64,000 nt of DNA from Sphingobium sp. (GCA_023266575.1 JAHFPV010000004.1:124001-188000); one strand, 5' to 3'; numbered from the stretch's first letter, positions 8,680 to 17,864 are shown. Notes: a model not told the origin generated them from the letters alone. Numbers and translations: made by a program.

Positions 8680-9846
8680 TCAAACCTTACACTTGATCCC
8701 GAACCGCTCGGTATAATCCTTGAAATGCGCATGGATGCCCGCGCGGTCCAGCCCGTAATCGGCCAGGTCATAGCTGTGCTTGCCATGCTTGCCCTGCGGA
8801 TTGGCGTCCAGCATCGCCTGCATCGCGGCTTCCGCCTCCGCCGTCAGCTCGCTGTCGAACCGCGCATAGAGCCGCTTCATCTCGCCGATCGGATCGCGCA
8901 GCTGCGCGTCATATTGGATGTCGTGGATCGACTCCGCGCCATGCTTCTCGCGATAGGCCAGCATCCGTTCGATCATCAGGTCGAAGGTGCGCAGTTGCGA
9001 CTTGCCCACCTCGACCGGGTCGACATCGTCGCTGAACATCTTGCGCACCTGATACACTAGGCTGCACGCCGACGCGACGACATCGGCGGGATCGCGATGG
9101 GTCATCACCAGCTGCGCGTCGGGATAAATAGTGGTCAGGTCGTTGAGGAACAGCGGATGCCAAGGATTTTTGAGCGTCCACTGGCCGCCATTATTCGCCT
9201 GCAACAGCTGGAACAGCCGCTTCTGATAGCGGAAGGCAGGCAGATAGCTCGTGGAGAACAACCACTTCTGATAGCTCGGAATATTGAGGACCGAGTCATA
9301 ATATTGCGCGCAAAAGGACGGTGCCATCGAGAATTGGCACTCGGTCGGGCTGTCCGCATCCTCATGATGCATCGCTGAAATATGCGGCGCATATTTAAGC
9401 ATCATGTCGAGCCGTGCCTGTTCCGCAACATAGCGCGGATCGCTGCTCAGCGCGCCCTTGGCCGCGGGCGGCACGCTGTTGAACGCTTCCCAGCGCAGGA
9501 AGCAGCGCCGCGCCGGATCGGCGTTCAACAAATTGATCGTCAGCGTGGTCCCCGTGCGTGGCAGGCCGAATACGAACAGCGGCTTTTCGACCGGCGCGTC
9601 CAGCAGCGCAGGATGCTTGGCCAGATAATCCTCGACCTGCAAGCGGTTCGCCAGCGTCGCTATAATCTGCTGCGCCCAGCGACCCTGCGCCGCCTCGGTC
9701 AGCTTGGCTTCCCGGTTGATCGCGTCGATCAGGACATGCAGCCCCTCCAATATCGCGTCATCGCCCAGATCGGTCAGGCCCGTCTGTTGCCGCGCGGCGG
9801 CGATCAGTGCATCGGCGTCCAGCCCTGCGGTGGTGGTGGTCATCAT
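8680..9846 (-). CDS. Sulfotransferase family protein
   Basis: The ~388-residue protein has the PAPS-binding 5' phosphosulfate loop FVFGLPRTGTTLT (about residues 91-103) and the 3' phosphate motif VMTHRDPADVVAS, the hallmarks of cytosolic-type sulfotransferases. It would move a sulfo group from PAPS to a hydroxyl or similar acceptor. The start is the first of two ATGs, which overlaps the stop of the upstream gene as ATGA and has GGGAG upstream. It is last in a four-gene leftward operon with a metallo-beta-lactamase-fold protein, a zinc alcohol dehydrogenase and an SDR. Many bacterial members of this branch have no known substrate, and some act on sterols or lipids. Confidence 0.88.
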   Translation of the reverse strand: MMTTTTAGLDADALIAAARQQTGLTDLGDDAILEGLHVLIDAINREAKLTEAAQGRWAQQIIATLANRLQVEDYLAKHPALLDAPVEKPLFVFGLPRTGTTLTINLLNADPARRCFLRWEAFNSVPPAAKGALSSDPRYVAEQARLDMMLKYAPHISAMHHEDADSPTECQFSMAPSFCAQYYDSVLNIPSYQKWLFSTSYLPAFRYQKRLFQLLQANNGGQWTLKNPWHPLFLNDLTTIYPDAQLVMTHRDPADVVASACSLVYQVRKMFSDDVDPVEVGKSQLRTFDLMIERMLAYREKHGAESIHDIQYDAQLRDPIGEMKRLYARFDSELTAEAEAAMQAMLDANPQGKHGKHSYDLADYGLDRAGIHAHFKDYTERFGIKCKV

Positions 9847-11105
9847 CCTTCTCCCTTCTGTGCATGGCTGGCGAGGCGCTTGTCCGTCTCGGCGATTTCC
9901 GCCTTCAGCCACATGGTTTCCGACAGGTTGGTGCTGCCGCTCGCGGCCAGCAATTGTTCCAGCGCAGCCTTGCGCACCGTAAGGCCCGCCTCATGGTCAG
10001 GCGTCACGCCCAATGCGATGTCGAGCAGGTGCAGCGCTTCCAAGGGCCGTCCCGCCGCCGCATGAACATGGGCGCGGCCCACAATCGCGCCTGCGCCACC
10101 TGCCAGTTCGACCAGATCGGCACTCACCGCCGACCGCGGCACGCCATAGAGCGCCGTGGTGCCATCGGCATAATGGAACCAGCCGCCATTTTCCTCCCAG
10201 ATGGCGCGCACGACCCAGCTGGTCTTGCCATGAAATTCGCCGATCTTGAGGTCTGCGGGCAGGGCGATCTCGCGCATCAGATCCTGCACCGTCCGGCCCG
10301 CATTCATCCCCGCGATCGTCTCGCGCTCCAGATAGCTGCCCGCCGCGTGCATCATGTCGAGATCGGCGCGGATCGTCTCCGCCCCCCGGATCGGATCGCC
10401 ATGGCCGGTAATCACCAGTTCCGCGCCCAGCGCCCGCACCTGTTCGACCGATCGCAGATAGGCGCGCACCAGCCGGGGCTTGTCGCCGCGCATCGTCACC
10501 AGATTGGGCATCGCCCGCCACACCGGGCCGAACAGATTGCCGGTAAAGAGGGTCTTTTCGCCCGGCATCCACACGAATACCGAATCCAGGCTTTCGCCGC
10601 CCGGCGTCTTGACCACCTCGAACCGGCGGCCGCCCTGTTCGAACGCCAGCGTAGTGGCGACCTCCACATCCGGCACGATCACCGGCGGCTTGGGCGGCGG
10701 CCCGTCGCGCCGGGTCATGGAAGCCCATAATTTACCCGACCGGCGACCGAGGAACGGCGCAAGCCGGTCGAAATAATCGACCGTCTCGGTAAAGCCCGCC
10801 CCGACTATGACCTGCGTGCCGTCCTCCTTCTGGTCGGGCAGCGCGCCATAATGGTCGGCATGGGCCTGCGTCACTATGATCCGCCGCAATGGCCCGGTGC
10901 GATGCGCGGCAAACAGCCCCTTGTTGCGCGCGCCATTGCCCAGAAAGCCGGTATTGACCAGCAGGTCGCCATCGCCCGTCGTCACCAGATAGGCGTTGGA
11001 AATATCCTTCACCATGAAGATGCCGTCGGCAATGCGTTCAGCCTCGGTCTGGCCCTGACCCGCCATCACCAGCGCCCCCAGAGGCGTCTGTTGCTTCTCG
11101 CTCAT
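9843..11105 (-). CDS. Metallo-beta-lactamase-fold hydrolase with alkyl-sulfatase-type dimerisation domain
   Basis: The 420-residue protein has an N-terminal MBL domain with the zinc motif QAHADHYGA (HxxDH; the usual first histidine of THxHxDH is Q) and a later ITGHGDPI. The C-terminal part (about 280-400, with WVVRAIWEENGGWFHYADG, LAGG and GRPLEALHLLDIALG) resembles the alkyl/aryl-sulfatase dimerisation domain. A sulfatase or other ester hydrolase role is likely. It overlaps the sulfotransferase and alcohol dehydrogenase genes by 4 bp on either side, so all are co-translated. The missing motif histidine makes the catalytic chemistry uncertain. Confidence 0.82.
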   Translation of the reverse strand: MSEKQQTPLGALVMAGQGQTEAERIADGIFMVKDISNAYLVTTGDGDLLVNTGFLGNGARNKGLFAAHRTGPLRRIIVTQAHADHYGALPDQKEDGTQVIVGAGFTETVDYFDRLAPFLGRRSGKLWASMTRRDGPPPKPPVIVPDVEVATTLAFEQGGRRFEVVKTPGGESLDSVFVWMPGEKTLFTGNLFGPVWRAMPNLVTMRGDKPRLVRAYLRSVEQVRALGAELVITGHGDPIRGAETIRADLDMMHAAGSYLERETIAGMNAGRTVQDLMREIALPADLKIGEFHGKTSWVVRAIWEENGGWFHYADGTTALYGVPRSAVSADLVELAGGAGAIVGRAHVHAAAGRPLEALHLLDIALGVTPDHEAGLTVRKAALEQLLAASGSTNLSETMWLKAEIAETDKRLASHAQKGEG

Positions 11106-12112
11106 GCGCGCGCGCTTTCAAATTCGATCATCACCTTGGCCGATTGTGGCCGCGCGGCGATGTCCAGCCCCTCAATCACCCGGTCGAACGGCAATGTGTG
11201 GCTGATCAGTGCCGCGATCCTGTCCTTCAGGCGAGGCATCGCGGCGATCACATCGGGCATTTCGGTCGGGTAACCGACCGCCGTGGTGATCGTCATTTCG
11301 GTGGTCAGCATCGGCCCGGCGGGCAGTTCGATGGGCTTGAGATAGGCGGCGGTTATGACATGGCGCGCATGGGTCTTGGCCAGCGTCACCACATCATGCA
11401 GGATCGATGGCGCACCCGCCGCGTCGATATAGGCGTCGGTCAGCGACTTCTCCCGCCCGAACACCATGACCGTGCCGTGGATCGCCTTGATCCGCGCGAT
11501 CGCATCCTCGCTGGCCGGATTGATCGTCGTCGCCCCCAGCGCCCGCGCCCGCTCCAGCCTTTCCTCCGCCAGATCCAGCGCAATCACGTCACAACCCCGA
11601 TCGATGGCCCACAGGATCATGCCCAGCCCAATCGGCCCGCAGCCAAAGATCACGACCTTGTCGCCCGCCTCGGCCTGCGCCCGGTTGACCCCATGCATCG
11701 CGACCGACAGCGGCTCGCACATCGCCGCGACATCATAGGGGATGCCGTCGGGAATGGGCAGCAGACTGTCGCCCAGCCGGGCGTCGCGCACCAGCAATTC
11801 CTCGGTAAACGCCCCCTCCGGCCCGCCGCTACCGATATAGCTGGGCGTCATCATCGGGTTGATGATGACGCTTTGCCCCACCGACACGCCAGTCACCTCG
11901 TCACCCACGAACATTAGTTCGCCAGCGCCCTCATGGCCCAGCGCGGTGCGCTTGCCGGGCGTCGGGATGCCGCCATTTTTGATGTAGCTGAGGTCACTGC
12001 CGCAAATGCCGCAGGCCTTCATCTTGACGACCACATCCTTCGGCCCGGCTTCCGGCCGTTCATAGGGGTCCAGTCGCACATCGTTGACGTCATGGATGGT
12101 GAGCAGGCGCAT
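11102..12112 (-). CDS. Zinc-type medium-chain alcohol dehydrogenase
   Basis: The 336-residue MDR has the catalytic zinc ligands in CGICGSDLSY, GHEGAGEL and a CEPLSVAMHG stretch, then a Rossmann fold with VIFGCGPIGLGMILWA. The four-cysteine structural-zinc loop expected after about residue 85 is missing; that region reads NPMMTPSYIGSGGPEGA. It would oxidise a secondary alcohol or polyol-like substrate with NAD(P). It is the second gene of the operon and overlaps the MBL protein by ATGA. The substrate is unknown. Confidence 0.88.
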   Translation of the reverse strand: MRLLTIHDVNDVRLDPYERPEAGPKDVVVKMKACGICGSDLSYIKNGGIPTPGKRTALGHEGAGELMFVGDEVTGVSVGQSVIINPMMTPSYIGSGGPEGAFTEELLVRDARLGDSLLPIPDGIPYDVAAMCEPLSVAMHGVNRAQAEAGDKVVIFGCGPIGLGMILWAIDRGCDVIALDLAEERLERARALGATTINPASEDAIARIKAIHGTVMVFGREKSLTDAYIDAAGAPSILHDVVTLAKTHARHVITAAYLKPIELPAGPMLTTEMTITTAVGYPTEMPDVIAAMPRLKDRIAALISHTLPFDRVIEGLDIAARPQSAKVMIEFESARA

Positions 12113-12126
12113 GAGGGCAGTTCCGA

Positions 12127-12945
12127 TCAGAAAGCGTAGGGGGGATAGATCAGGCTGCCGCCGTCGATCACAATCGTGTCGCCGCTATGGAAGCGCGAAG
12201 CGTCGGAGCAGAGATAGGCGCCGATCCCCTCGAAATCCTCGATTGCGCCGGGCCGGTGGATCGGCGTCTTGGCGGAAAAATGCGCGTCCACAGCCGCCAT
12301 GCGCGCCTTCATCTCCTCGGTCATGCCCTGATCGCCGCCGATGCCCGTCTTGACATAGCCGGGCGCGATGCTGTTGGCGCGGATCTCATATTTGCCCAGT
12401 TCCGCCGCCATGCCGCGCACCGCTGCGCCCATGCCGCCCTTGGACGCGGCATAATTGTTGATCCCCGGCATCCCGTGGAACATCGACAGGCTGCCGCAAT
12501 AGACCAGGCTCCCGCCTGGATCGCCCGCTTCCGCCCGCGCGACCATGGCCTTGGCCCCTTCGCGCAGGGTGAAGAAAGCGCCGTGCAGGTTCACCGCCAT
12601 CAGGTCATGCCATTCCGCGGAATCCAGCGTCAGCACTGACCGGCTGCGCGATGCGCGGCCCGAATTGGCGAATACGCAATCGACCCGCCCGAAATCGGCG
12701 AGCAGTTGCGCATAGCCCGCAATGATCGCCTCTTCCGACGCCACATCGACTTGATAGGTCTCTACCCGGCTTGCGCCCGCTGCCAGCAGGTCCGCTTTGG
12801 CCGCCTCATTCTTCTCCGCGTTACGCGCCCAGATGGCGATCTTGCCACCCATCTTGGCGACGCCGCGTGCAAAGCCCAGACCAATGCCGCCATTGCCGCC
12901 AGTCACCAGCGTCACTTTGTCCGAACAGTCGAAAAGACCCGCCAC
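12127..12945 (-). CDS. Short-chain dehydrogenase/reductase
   Basis: A classical SDR of 272 residues: cofactor motif TGGNGGIGLGFA, an NSG in place of NNAG, serine in YCGSLSMFHG, YxxxK in NYAASKGG, and IAPGYVKT. It is the first gene of the leftward operon that ends in the sulfotransferase, 14 bp before the alcohol dehydrogenase. It faces the AraC gene across a 153-bp spacer. It probably reduces or oxidises a ring or side-chain hydroxyl of the same substrate as its neighbours (inference). Confidence 0.9.
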   Translation of the reverse strand: MAGLFDCSDKVTLVTGGNGGIGLGFARGVAKMGGKIAIWARNAEKNEAAKADLLAAGASRVETYQVDVASEEAIIAGYAQLLADFGRVDCVFANSGRASRSRSVLTLDSAEWHDLMAVNLHGAFFTLREGAKAMVARAEAGDPGGSLVYCGSLSMFHGMPGINNYAASKGGMGAAVRGMAAELGKYEIRANSIAPGYVKTGIGGDQGMTEEMKARMAAVDAHFSAKTPIHRPGAIEDFEGIGAYLCSDASRFHSGDTIVIDGGSLIYPPYAF

Positions 12946-13098
12946 CTGTCGCTCTCCTATGAACTATCGCCGCCCGCTGACGGTCATTCTGCCGGGGCGA
13001 TTGTCGGCCAGCACGGGCAGCCCCGCAATTGACCTGACTGTAGATATCAGGCCATAATCCACCGATAGGGCCAAGACCAAACAGGGGAGGAGAGGGGA
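12946..13098. promoter_or_regulatory. Divergent promoter region between SDR operon and AraC gene
   Basis: This 153-bp spacer must hold promoters for both directions. It contains the inverted pair CCTGA-N9-TCAGG at 13033-13051, a possible operator, and a strong purine-rich ribosome site just before the GTG start of the AraC gene. No clear -35/-10 pair is evident. Confidence 0.45.
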
Positions 13099-13974
13099 GT
13101 GTCGCCAATCGAAACCTACGCCCAATCCATGTTCGAGGCGGAACTGATCGTCCCTTCGGCGCAGGTGCGGATCATGCGGCTGCGTCTGGAACAGCCGACC
13201 GACCGGCTGTTTCGCCGCACCGACCATTATTGGCTCGACCTGTGCCTGACCCCCCGGCCAGAAAAGGCGCGCGGCTGTTATCGCGAGCGCTGGGGACCGC
13301 ATCGTTACGAGCCGCTGGGCGAAATCTTCCTCGTGCCGCCGGGCGAAGCGATCCATATCCGCAGTGAATCGGGCGGGCGGCAGGCGTCGGTGGTGTGCGA
13401 GATTCCTGCCGCCGCTATCGACCGCTGGCTGGACGATGGCGGCATCGAATGGACCGACCGGCGGCTGGCGGCGGGCCTCGACATCGCCCACCCGCATATG
13501 CGCGCCTGCCTGCTCCGACTGGCGCAAGAGGTGCGTCATCCCGGTTCGGGTAGCGCGACCCTGGCCGAACTCATCGCCCAGCAGCTGGCGATCGAAGTGG
13601 CCCGCTATTGTCAGGCGATTGCCGAGGGACCGATCAGCGGCGGCCTAGCCTCATGGCGTCTGCGCCGCATCGACGAACGGCTGCACCAGCCCGGCCCGCC
13701 CCCCGCACTGGAGGAGCTGGCGACCCTGTGCAACATGTCCCCGCGCCAGCTGACCCGCGGGTTTCGCGCCTCGCGCGGCCATTCGATCGGCGACCATATC
13801 GCCCAGACTCGCATCGACATGGCCAAGCGGCATCTGGCGACCAGCGAAAGCGTCAAGGAAATCGCCTTTGCACTGGGATTTGCCTCCCCCTCCAGCTTCG
13901 CCTTCGCCTTCCGCCGCGCCACCGGCTCCACCCCGCGCCAATTCCGCCAGCGCCAGCTCCGACCTGTGGCCTGA
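13099..13974 (+). CDS. AraC-family transcriptional regulator
   Basis: The 291-residue protein has an N-terminal effector/cupin-like region and a C-terminal AraC double HTH (about residues 190-285) containing LEELATLCNMSPRQLTRGFR and the signature KEIAFALGFASPSSFAFAFR followed by TPRQFR. The start is a GTG with AGGGGAGGAGAGGGG directly upstream. It is divergent from the SDR/ADH/MBL/sulfotransferase operon and just before two VOC genes, and is likely to regulate one or both. A near-palindrome lies downstream at 13985-14002. Confidence 0.9.
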   Translation: MSPIETYAQSMFEAELIVPSAQVRIMRLRLEQPTDRLFRRTDHYWLDLCLTPRPEKARGCYRERWGPHRYEPLGEIFLVPPGEAIHIRSESGGRQASVVCEIPAAAIDRWLDDGGIEWTDRRLAAGLDIAHPHMRACLLRLAQEVRHPGSGSATLAELIAQQLAIEVARYCQAIAEGPISGGLASWRLRRIDERLHQPGPPPALEELATLCNMSPRQLTRGFRASRGHSIGDHIAQTRIDMAKRHLATSESVKEIAFALGFASPSSFAFAFRRATGSTPRQFRQRQLRPVA

Positions 13975-13984
13975 CCAAGATAGT

Positions 13985-14002
13985 ATGTCTGGATACCGAC
14001 AT
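13985..14002. promoter_or_regulatory. Near-palindrome with outer half-sites ATGTC/GACAT
   Basis: ATGTCTGGATACCGACAT has perfect 5-bp outer half-sites and partial inner symmetry. It lies between the AraC gene and the VOC gene, upstream of the likely VOC promoter. It could be an operator; this is inferred only from symmetry and position. Confidence 0.35.
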
Positions 14003-14084
14003 AAACCGGTCTTGGAAAAACCGCCTAACATTGTCCAACTCACTGTCAGGATAACAAAATGACAGATCAGGGGAGGGCAGGACG

Positions 14085-14558
14085 ATGATCGTCGGACGCC
14101 ATTATCAAAACGCCTATGTGACCCGAAACGTCGACAAGGCTGTTGCGGAATTCAAGCAACGCGCCGACATCCGCACCCTTTTGGAAACGCAAGTCTCGGT
14201 CAATCTGTGGACCCCGCAGGGCGAAGGCGTCGGCGTGCAGAAACTCGCCTTCGTCTGGGTCGGCGACCTGCAGTGTGAACTGATCCAGCCGATCGAAGGC
14301 GATGTCCTGTCGCTCTATCGCGACGCGCTGCACGCCGATGACAGCCTGACATTCCATCATGTCTGCCAATTGGTGGATGATTGGGACGCTTTCCTCGCGC
14401 GGGTCGATCGGCAACCCTTTCCCGTCGTCCTGAAAGGCGGCACGCCGGGGATGCTGGAATTTCTCTATCTCGATACCCGGCCATGGCTTGGCCATTATAC
14501 CGAATATGTATGGATGGTCCCTGATCGCTGGGCCGCAATGGGAGGACGACCCGCATGA
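14085..14558 (+). CDS. VOC (glyoxalase/dioxygenase-fold) family protein
   Basis: The 157-residue protein starts HYQNAYVTRNVDKAVAEF, the usual start of a glyoxalase-fold half-domain, and contains FHHVCQLV and MLEFLYLDTRPWLGHYTEYVW, where an early histidine and a late glutamate may bind metal. It could be an isomerase, hydratase or ring-cleaving enzyme on an aromatic or polycyclic substrate. The ribosome site is GGGGAGGGCAGGACG. The next VOC gene overlaps its stop codon, so the pair is translated together. Confidence 0.78.
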   Translation: MIVGRHYQNAYVTRNVDKAVAEFKQRADIRTLLETQVSVNLWTPQGEGVGVQKLAFVWVGDLQCELIQPIEGDVLSLYRDALHADDSLTFHHVCQLVDDWDAFLARVDRQPFPVVLKGGTPGMLEFLYLDTRPWLGHYTEYVWMVPDRWAAMGGRPA

Positions 14559-14935
14559 TCACTTTGGCCCGCTTCGGCACAAACGACCTTGATCGCGCCA
14601 AAAGCTTCTATGACGAACTGGCCGCGCTATTGGGCGCGGTCCGCGCGTTCGACCGGCCCGACGTCGTGGCCTACAAGGCGGCCGACGGCGGCATGTTGCT
14701 GATCGGCAAGCCCTTCGCTGGCGACGCCTCGCCCGGCAACGGCAACCAGATCGGCATCCAGGCCGACAGCCGCGCGCTGGTCGATGCCGTCCACGCCAAG
14801 GCGATTGACCTTGGCGGCCAGTGCGAAGGCAAGCCCGGCATCCGGGGCGATGATCCCAACGGCTTCTACGGCGCTTACTTCCGCGACCTGGATGGCAACA
14901 AGCTGGTCATCTTCCGCTTCGGCCCTCCCGACTAG
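14555..14935 (+). CDS. VOC (glyoxalase-fold) family protein, small
   Basis: The 126-residue single VOC domain has NDLDRAKSFYDELAALLG, NQIGIQADSRALVDAVHAKA and FYGAYFRDLDGNKLVIFRF, the typical glyoxalase/bleomycin-resistance layout. It overlaps the preceding VOC gene by ATGA, and the two may form a complex or act in sequence. The substrate is unknown. The TonB receptor starts 183 bp later. Confidence 0.82.
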   Translation: MITLARFGTNDLDRAKSFYDELAALLGAVRAFDRPDVVAYKAADGGMLLIGKPFAGDASPGNGNQIGIQADSRALVDAVHAKAIDLGGQCEGKPGIRGDDPNGFYGAYFRDLDGNKLVIFRFGPPD

Positions 14936-15118
14936 CCACTAGAAAACAGGCCATAAATCGCGTCAGAATCGCGACGGCGATATATAAACACCCCTGTTCA
15001 TTAGCGACTCCGCAAGCCGAGATTATCGGGCATAACAACCCCCACAAAAGCACAATGATGATCGCGCCCAGCCGGACAGCATGATTCGGCGCGGCGCTTA
15101 TTTGGGGAGGACATTTCT
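14936..15118 (+). promoter_or_regulatory. Leader/promoter region of the TonB receptor gene
   Basis: A 183-bp non-coding spacer, AT-richer than its surroundings around 14975-15055. A GGGGAGGA ribosome site lies 6 nt before the receptor ATG. I cannot identify a convincing promoter pair or terminator within it. Confidence 0.4.
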
Positions 15119-17542
15119 ATGAAGCGCATGACAGCCTATTATCTGATGGGTGCCGGCATGGCGGCCCTTACGCTGCCGATGCAGGCCATGGCGCAGGAGG
15201 CACCGCAGGACTCCTCGTTCGACGCGCCCACGATCATCGTCCAGGCCCGCCGCCGCGAAGAAGATGTGCAGGACGTGCCGGCCGTCATCAATGCGGTGAC
15301 CGCCCAGTCGATCGCCAACCTCAACTTCCGTGAATTTACCGAAGTCAAATCGCTCGCGCCGGGTCTGGAACTGACCACCAACGCCAACGGCATCGGCGGC
15401 AATGCGCGCCTGCGCGGTGTCAATTTTGACGCCAATGCCAGCGGCAATAACGGCACGGTCGAATTCTATTTCAACGATGCGCCGATTTCGGCGGGTGCTG
15501 TACTCCAGCAGATGTACGACATCGGCCAGATCGAAGTGCAGCGCGGGCCCCAGGGCACGCTGCGCGGGCGCGCTTCGCCATCCGGCTCGATCACCATCAG
15601 CACGCGCAAGCCTGACCTCAACCAGTTTGGCGGCTATGCCGACTGGACCGGCAATGACATCGGCACGCTCAATTTCAAGGGCGCGCTCAACGTGCCCATC
15701 ATCGAAGGCATTGCAGGCATCCGCGTCTCTGGCGTGTGGGACGAAAATGAAGCCGATCGTGTTCGTCCGCTGGTCCGCACTGCGGGCGCGCCCGATCCCC
15801 ATTCGCGCACCAAGAGCTACCGCGTCGTCGGCGCCATCGAGCCTGCTGACTGGATCAAGCTGGAAGGCACCTATCAATATATGGACCGTGAAGCACGGAC
15901 CTATGATCAGGCAATTTCCTTCAGTGAAGTCAATCCGGCGGCGCCTGTCAGCCCGGTGCTGCTGACCGCCAAGGATCGCCTGTCGATCCAGGAAACGCCG
16001 CGCATCGTCAACCAGACGTTCGACATCTACAACTGGCGCGCTGAACTGGCGCAGTGGGGCCAGCGGCTGATCTATCAGGGTCAGCACAGTAAGCAGCAAT
16101 TTTATTCGACCGACAATTCGGACGATGCCAATGTGTTTGTCGGACGCGATATCAACCAGATCACCCAGACCGTCGCCAAGGGCACCTCGCACGAAATCCG
16201 GCTCCAGAATGAAGAGCGCGTGTTTGGTATGTTCGATTATGTGGTCGGCTTCTTCGACAGCAAGCTCAAATCACCGACAGCGCTGAGCCAGCTGACGGTC
16301 GTGCGGCTGCCCGTAGCCTTTGGCGGCGGGATTGCGTCGATTGTGACCACCAATGTTGCCCGTGGCAATCGGACGCACGAACAGTCCGTCTTCGGCAACC
16401 TGACCGCCCATCTTGGTGAAAAGACCGAATTGTCGGGTGGTCTGCGCCAGATCAAATATGACTCGCTCAGCCAGTTGGCGGTCAACGGCAACACCATCGC
16501 CAACGACACGCAGGATATTAAGAGGCTGATTTACAGCGCGTCGGTGAAGCATAATTTCTCGCCCGACTTCCTGGTTTATGCCGCAACGGGCAGCTCGATG
16601 CGGCCGGGCCTGAACGTGGTAGGTGACTTCAACATCGTGAAGTCGGCGCTGGAAAACAGCTTCCTCAACCTGCCGCCCGAAACGTCCAAATCCTATGATC
16701 TGGGCTTCAAGAGCACGCTGATGGGCGGACGCGCGCGCTTTAACGTGTCGGCCTATCACCAGACCTACAAGAATTTCCCGTTCCGCGTCCCCAATAATGG
16801 CGTCTATTACGTCAACACCGTCGCCGTCCGTAACGCCACAGGCGCGGTTACGGGGACGGCGCAGCAGGTTGCTGCCTTCAACTTCGTCGGCGCAGTGCCG
16901 GTGGAAGTGAACGGTATCGAAAGCGAGTTGAGCTTCGATGTCGCCCGCGGCTTCAATGTCGGCCTGAGCGCCAGCTACTCGCTGGGCAAGATCAAGGGCG
17001 GCAACATCCCTTGCAACGACCTGAACGGCGATGGCATACCCGACGCGTCGAATTCCGCACCGACACTGGCGCAACTGCAGGCCGCGGTCGGTGCGAACAA
17101 TCTGGCGTCGTGCAACGTGTCGCAGCGTGCGTCGTTCATGCCGCCGGTCACGGTGACGTTGCAGAGCGAATATCAAACCGCGCTTTCGGGCAAGGTGGAC
17201 GGCTTTGTTCGCGGCCTGGTCAACTATAATGGCAAGTCGCAGGGTGATCCGGGCAACAGTTTCGATCAGGTCGGCGCCTATGCGCTCGCCAACCTCTATG
17301 CCGGTATCCGCTCGCCCGATGGCGGCTGGGAAATCGCTCTGTTCGCCAAGAACCTGTTTGATACAACCAAAGTTCTGTCGCGGACCGCGCAGCTCTTTAC
17401 CAGCTACCAGCAGATTACCGGCTTCACCGCCACCGGTGCGACGACGGCGGCAACCACCGTCAACAGCCCCTATACCGGTGGTACGGTCACGCCGCCGCGC
17501 GAATTCGGCGTCAACGTGCGCTTCGCGTTCGGCTCGCGTTGA
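15119..17542 (+). CDS. TonB-dependent outer-membrane receptor
   Basis: The 807-residue precursor has a signal peptide (hydrophobic to about residue 24, cleavage likely after AMA at residue 25), a TonB-box-like stretch TIIVQARRREED, a plug domain (DVPAVINAVTAQSI to RGPQGTLRGRASPSGSITISTRKP, about 50-155) and a beta-barrel to the C-terminal FGVNVRFAFGSR. It imports a large or hydrophobic molecule across the outer membrane using TonB energy. In sphingomonads such receptors commonly sit beside catabolic genes; its place between VOC proteins and a TetR operon suggests it takes up the substrate degraded here. That is inference. Confidence 0.93.
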   Translation: MKRMTAYYLMGAGMAALTLPMQAMAQEAPQDSSFDAPTIIVQARRREEDVQDVPAVINAVTAQSIANLNFREFTEVKSLAPGLELTTNANGIGGNARLRGVNFDANASGNNGTVEFYFNDAPISAGAVLQQMYDIGQIEVQRGPQGTLRGRASPSGSITISTRKPDLNQFGGYADWTGNDIGTLNFKGALNVPIIEGIAGIRVSGVWDENEADRVRPLVRTAGAPDPHSRTKSYRVVGAIEPADWIKLEGTYQYMDREARTYDQAISFSEVNPAAPVSPVLLTAKDRLSIQETPRIVNQTFDIYNWRAELAQWGQRLIYQGQHSKQQFYSTDNSDDANVFVGRDINQITQTVAKGTSHEIRLQNEERVFGMFDYVVGFFDSKLKSPTALSQLTVVRLPVAFGGGIASIVTTNVARGNRTHEQSVFGNLTAHLGEKTELSGGLRQIKYDSLSQLAVNGNTIANDTQDIKRLIYSASVKHNFSPDFLVYAATGSSMRPGLNVVGDFNIVKSALENSFLNLPPETSKSYDLGFKSTLMGGRARFNVSAYHQTYKNFPFRVPNNGVYYVNTVAVRNATGAVTGTAQQVAAFNFVGAVPVEVNGIESELSFDVARGFNVGLSASYSLGKIKGGNIPCNDLNGDGIPDASNSAPTLAQLQAAVGANNLASCNVSQRASFMPPVTVTLQSEYQTALSGKVDGFVRGLVNYNGKSQGDPGNSFDQVGAYALANLYAGIRSPDGGWEIALFAKNLFDTTKVLSRTAQLFTSYQQITGFTATGATTAATTVNSPYTGGTVTPPREFGVNVRFAFGSR

Positions 17543-17864
17543 TCGCGGAACGGTCGATTTAGGGCTTTGGGATCGGCCGGGCAGCCCTTGGGTTGTCCGG
17601 CCGATTGCTTTCATGGCCTTGAAGAATTGGTGTCGTTCTTCGCTGGAGCGATGATCGGCCTGGTATCCGCCACACACACGCCCGGTTGCTTGACTCTCAC
17701 CCGGACGCAGGCAGGGATGAGGGGGCGACAAAAAGATGGTGACGACGTGCCCTCACCTGATGGACAACATGGACGTTGATTTATGCTGTTACATCGGTGG
17801 CGTCCCCGCCCGATACATTTCGTGTCGGACCTGGGGAGCCTGAAGGACAATTGAGGCACAACCT
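17543..17864. other. Non-coding gap between TonB receptor and TetR gene
   Basis: The 322-bp stretch holds one strong hairpin (17572-17605) and the upstream region of the TetR gene, with a weak ATCGG/CCGAT pair near 17795-17813. No coding capacity is convincing: open frames there lack ribosome sites and recognisable domains. Confidence 0.5.
17572..17605 (+). terminator. Terminator-like hairpin after TonB receptor
   Basis: ATCGGCCGGGCAGCC pairs with GGTTGTCCGGCCGAT using two G-U pairs around a 4-nt loop. Only a weak T-rich run (TTGCTTT) follows, so it may be an imperfect terminator for the receptor gene. Confidence 0.6.
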
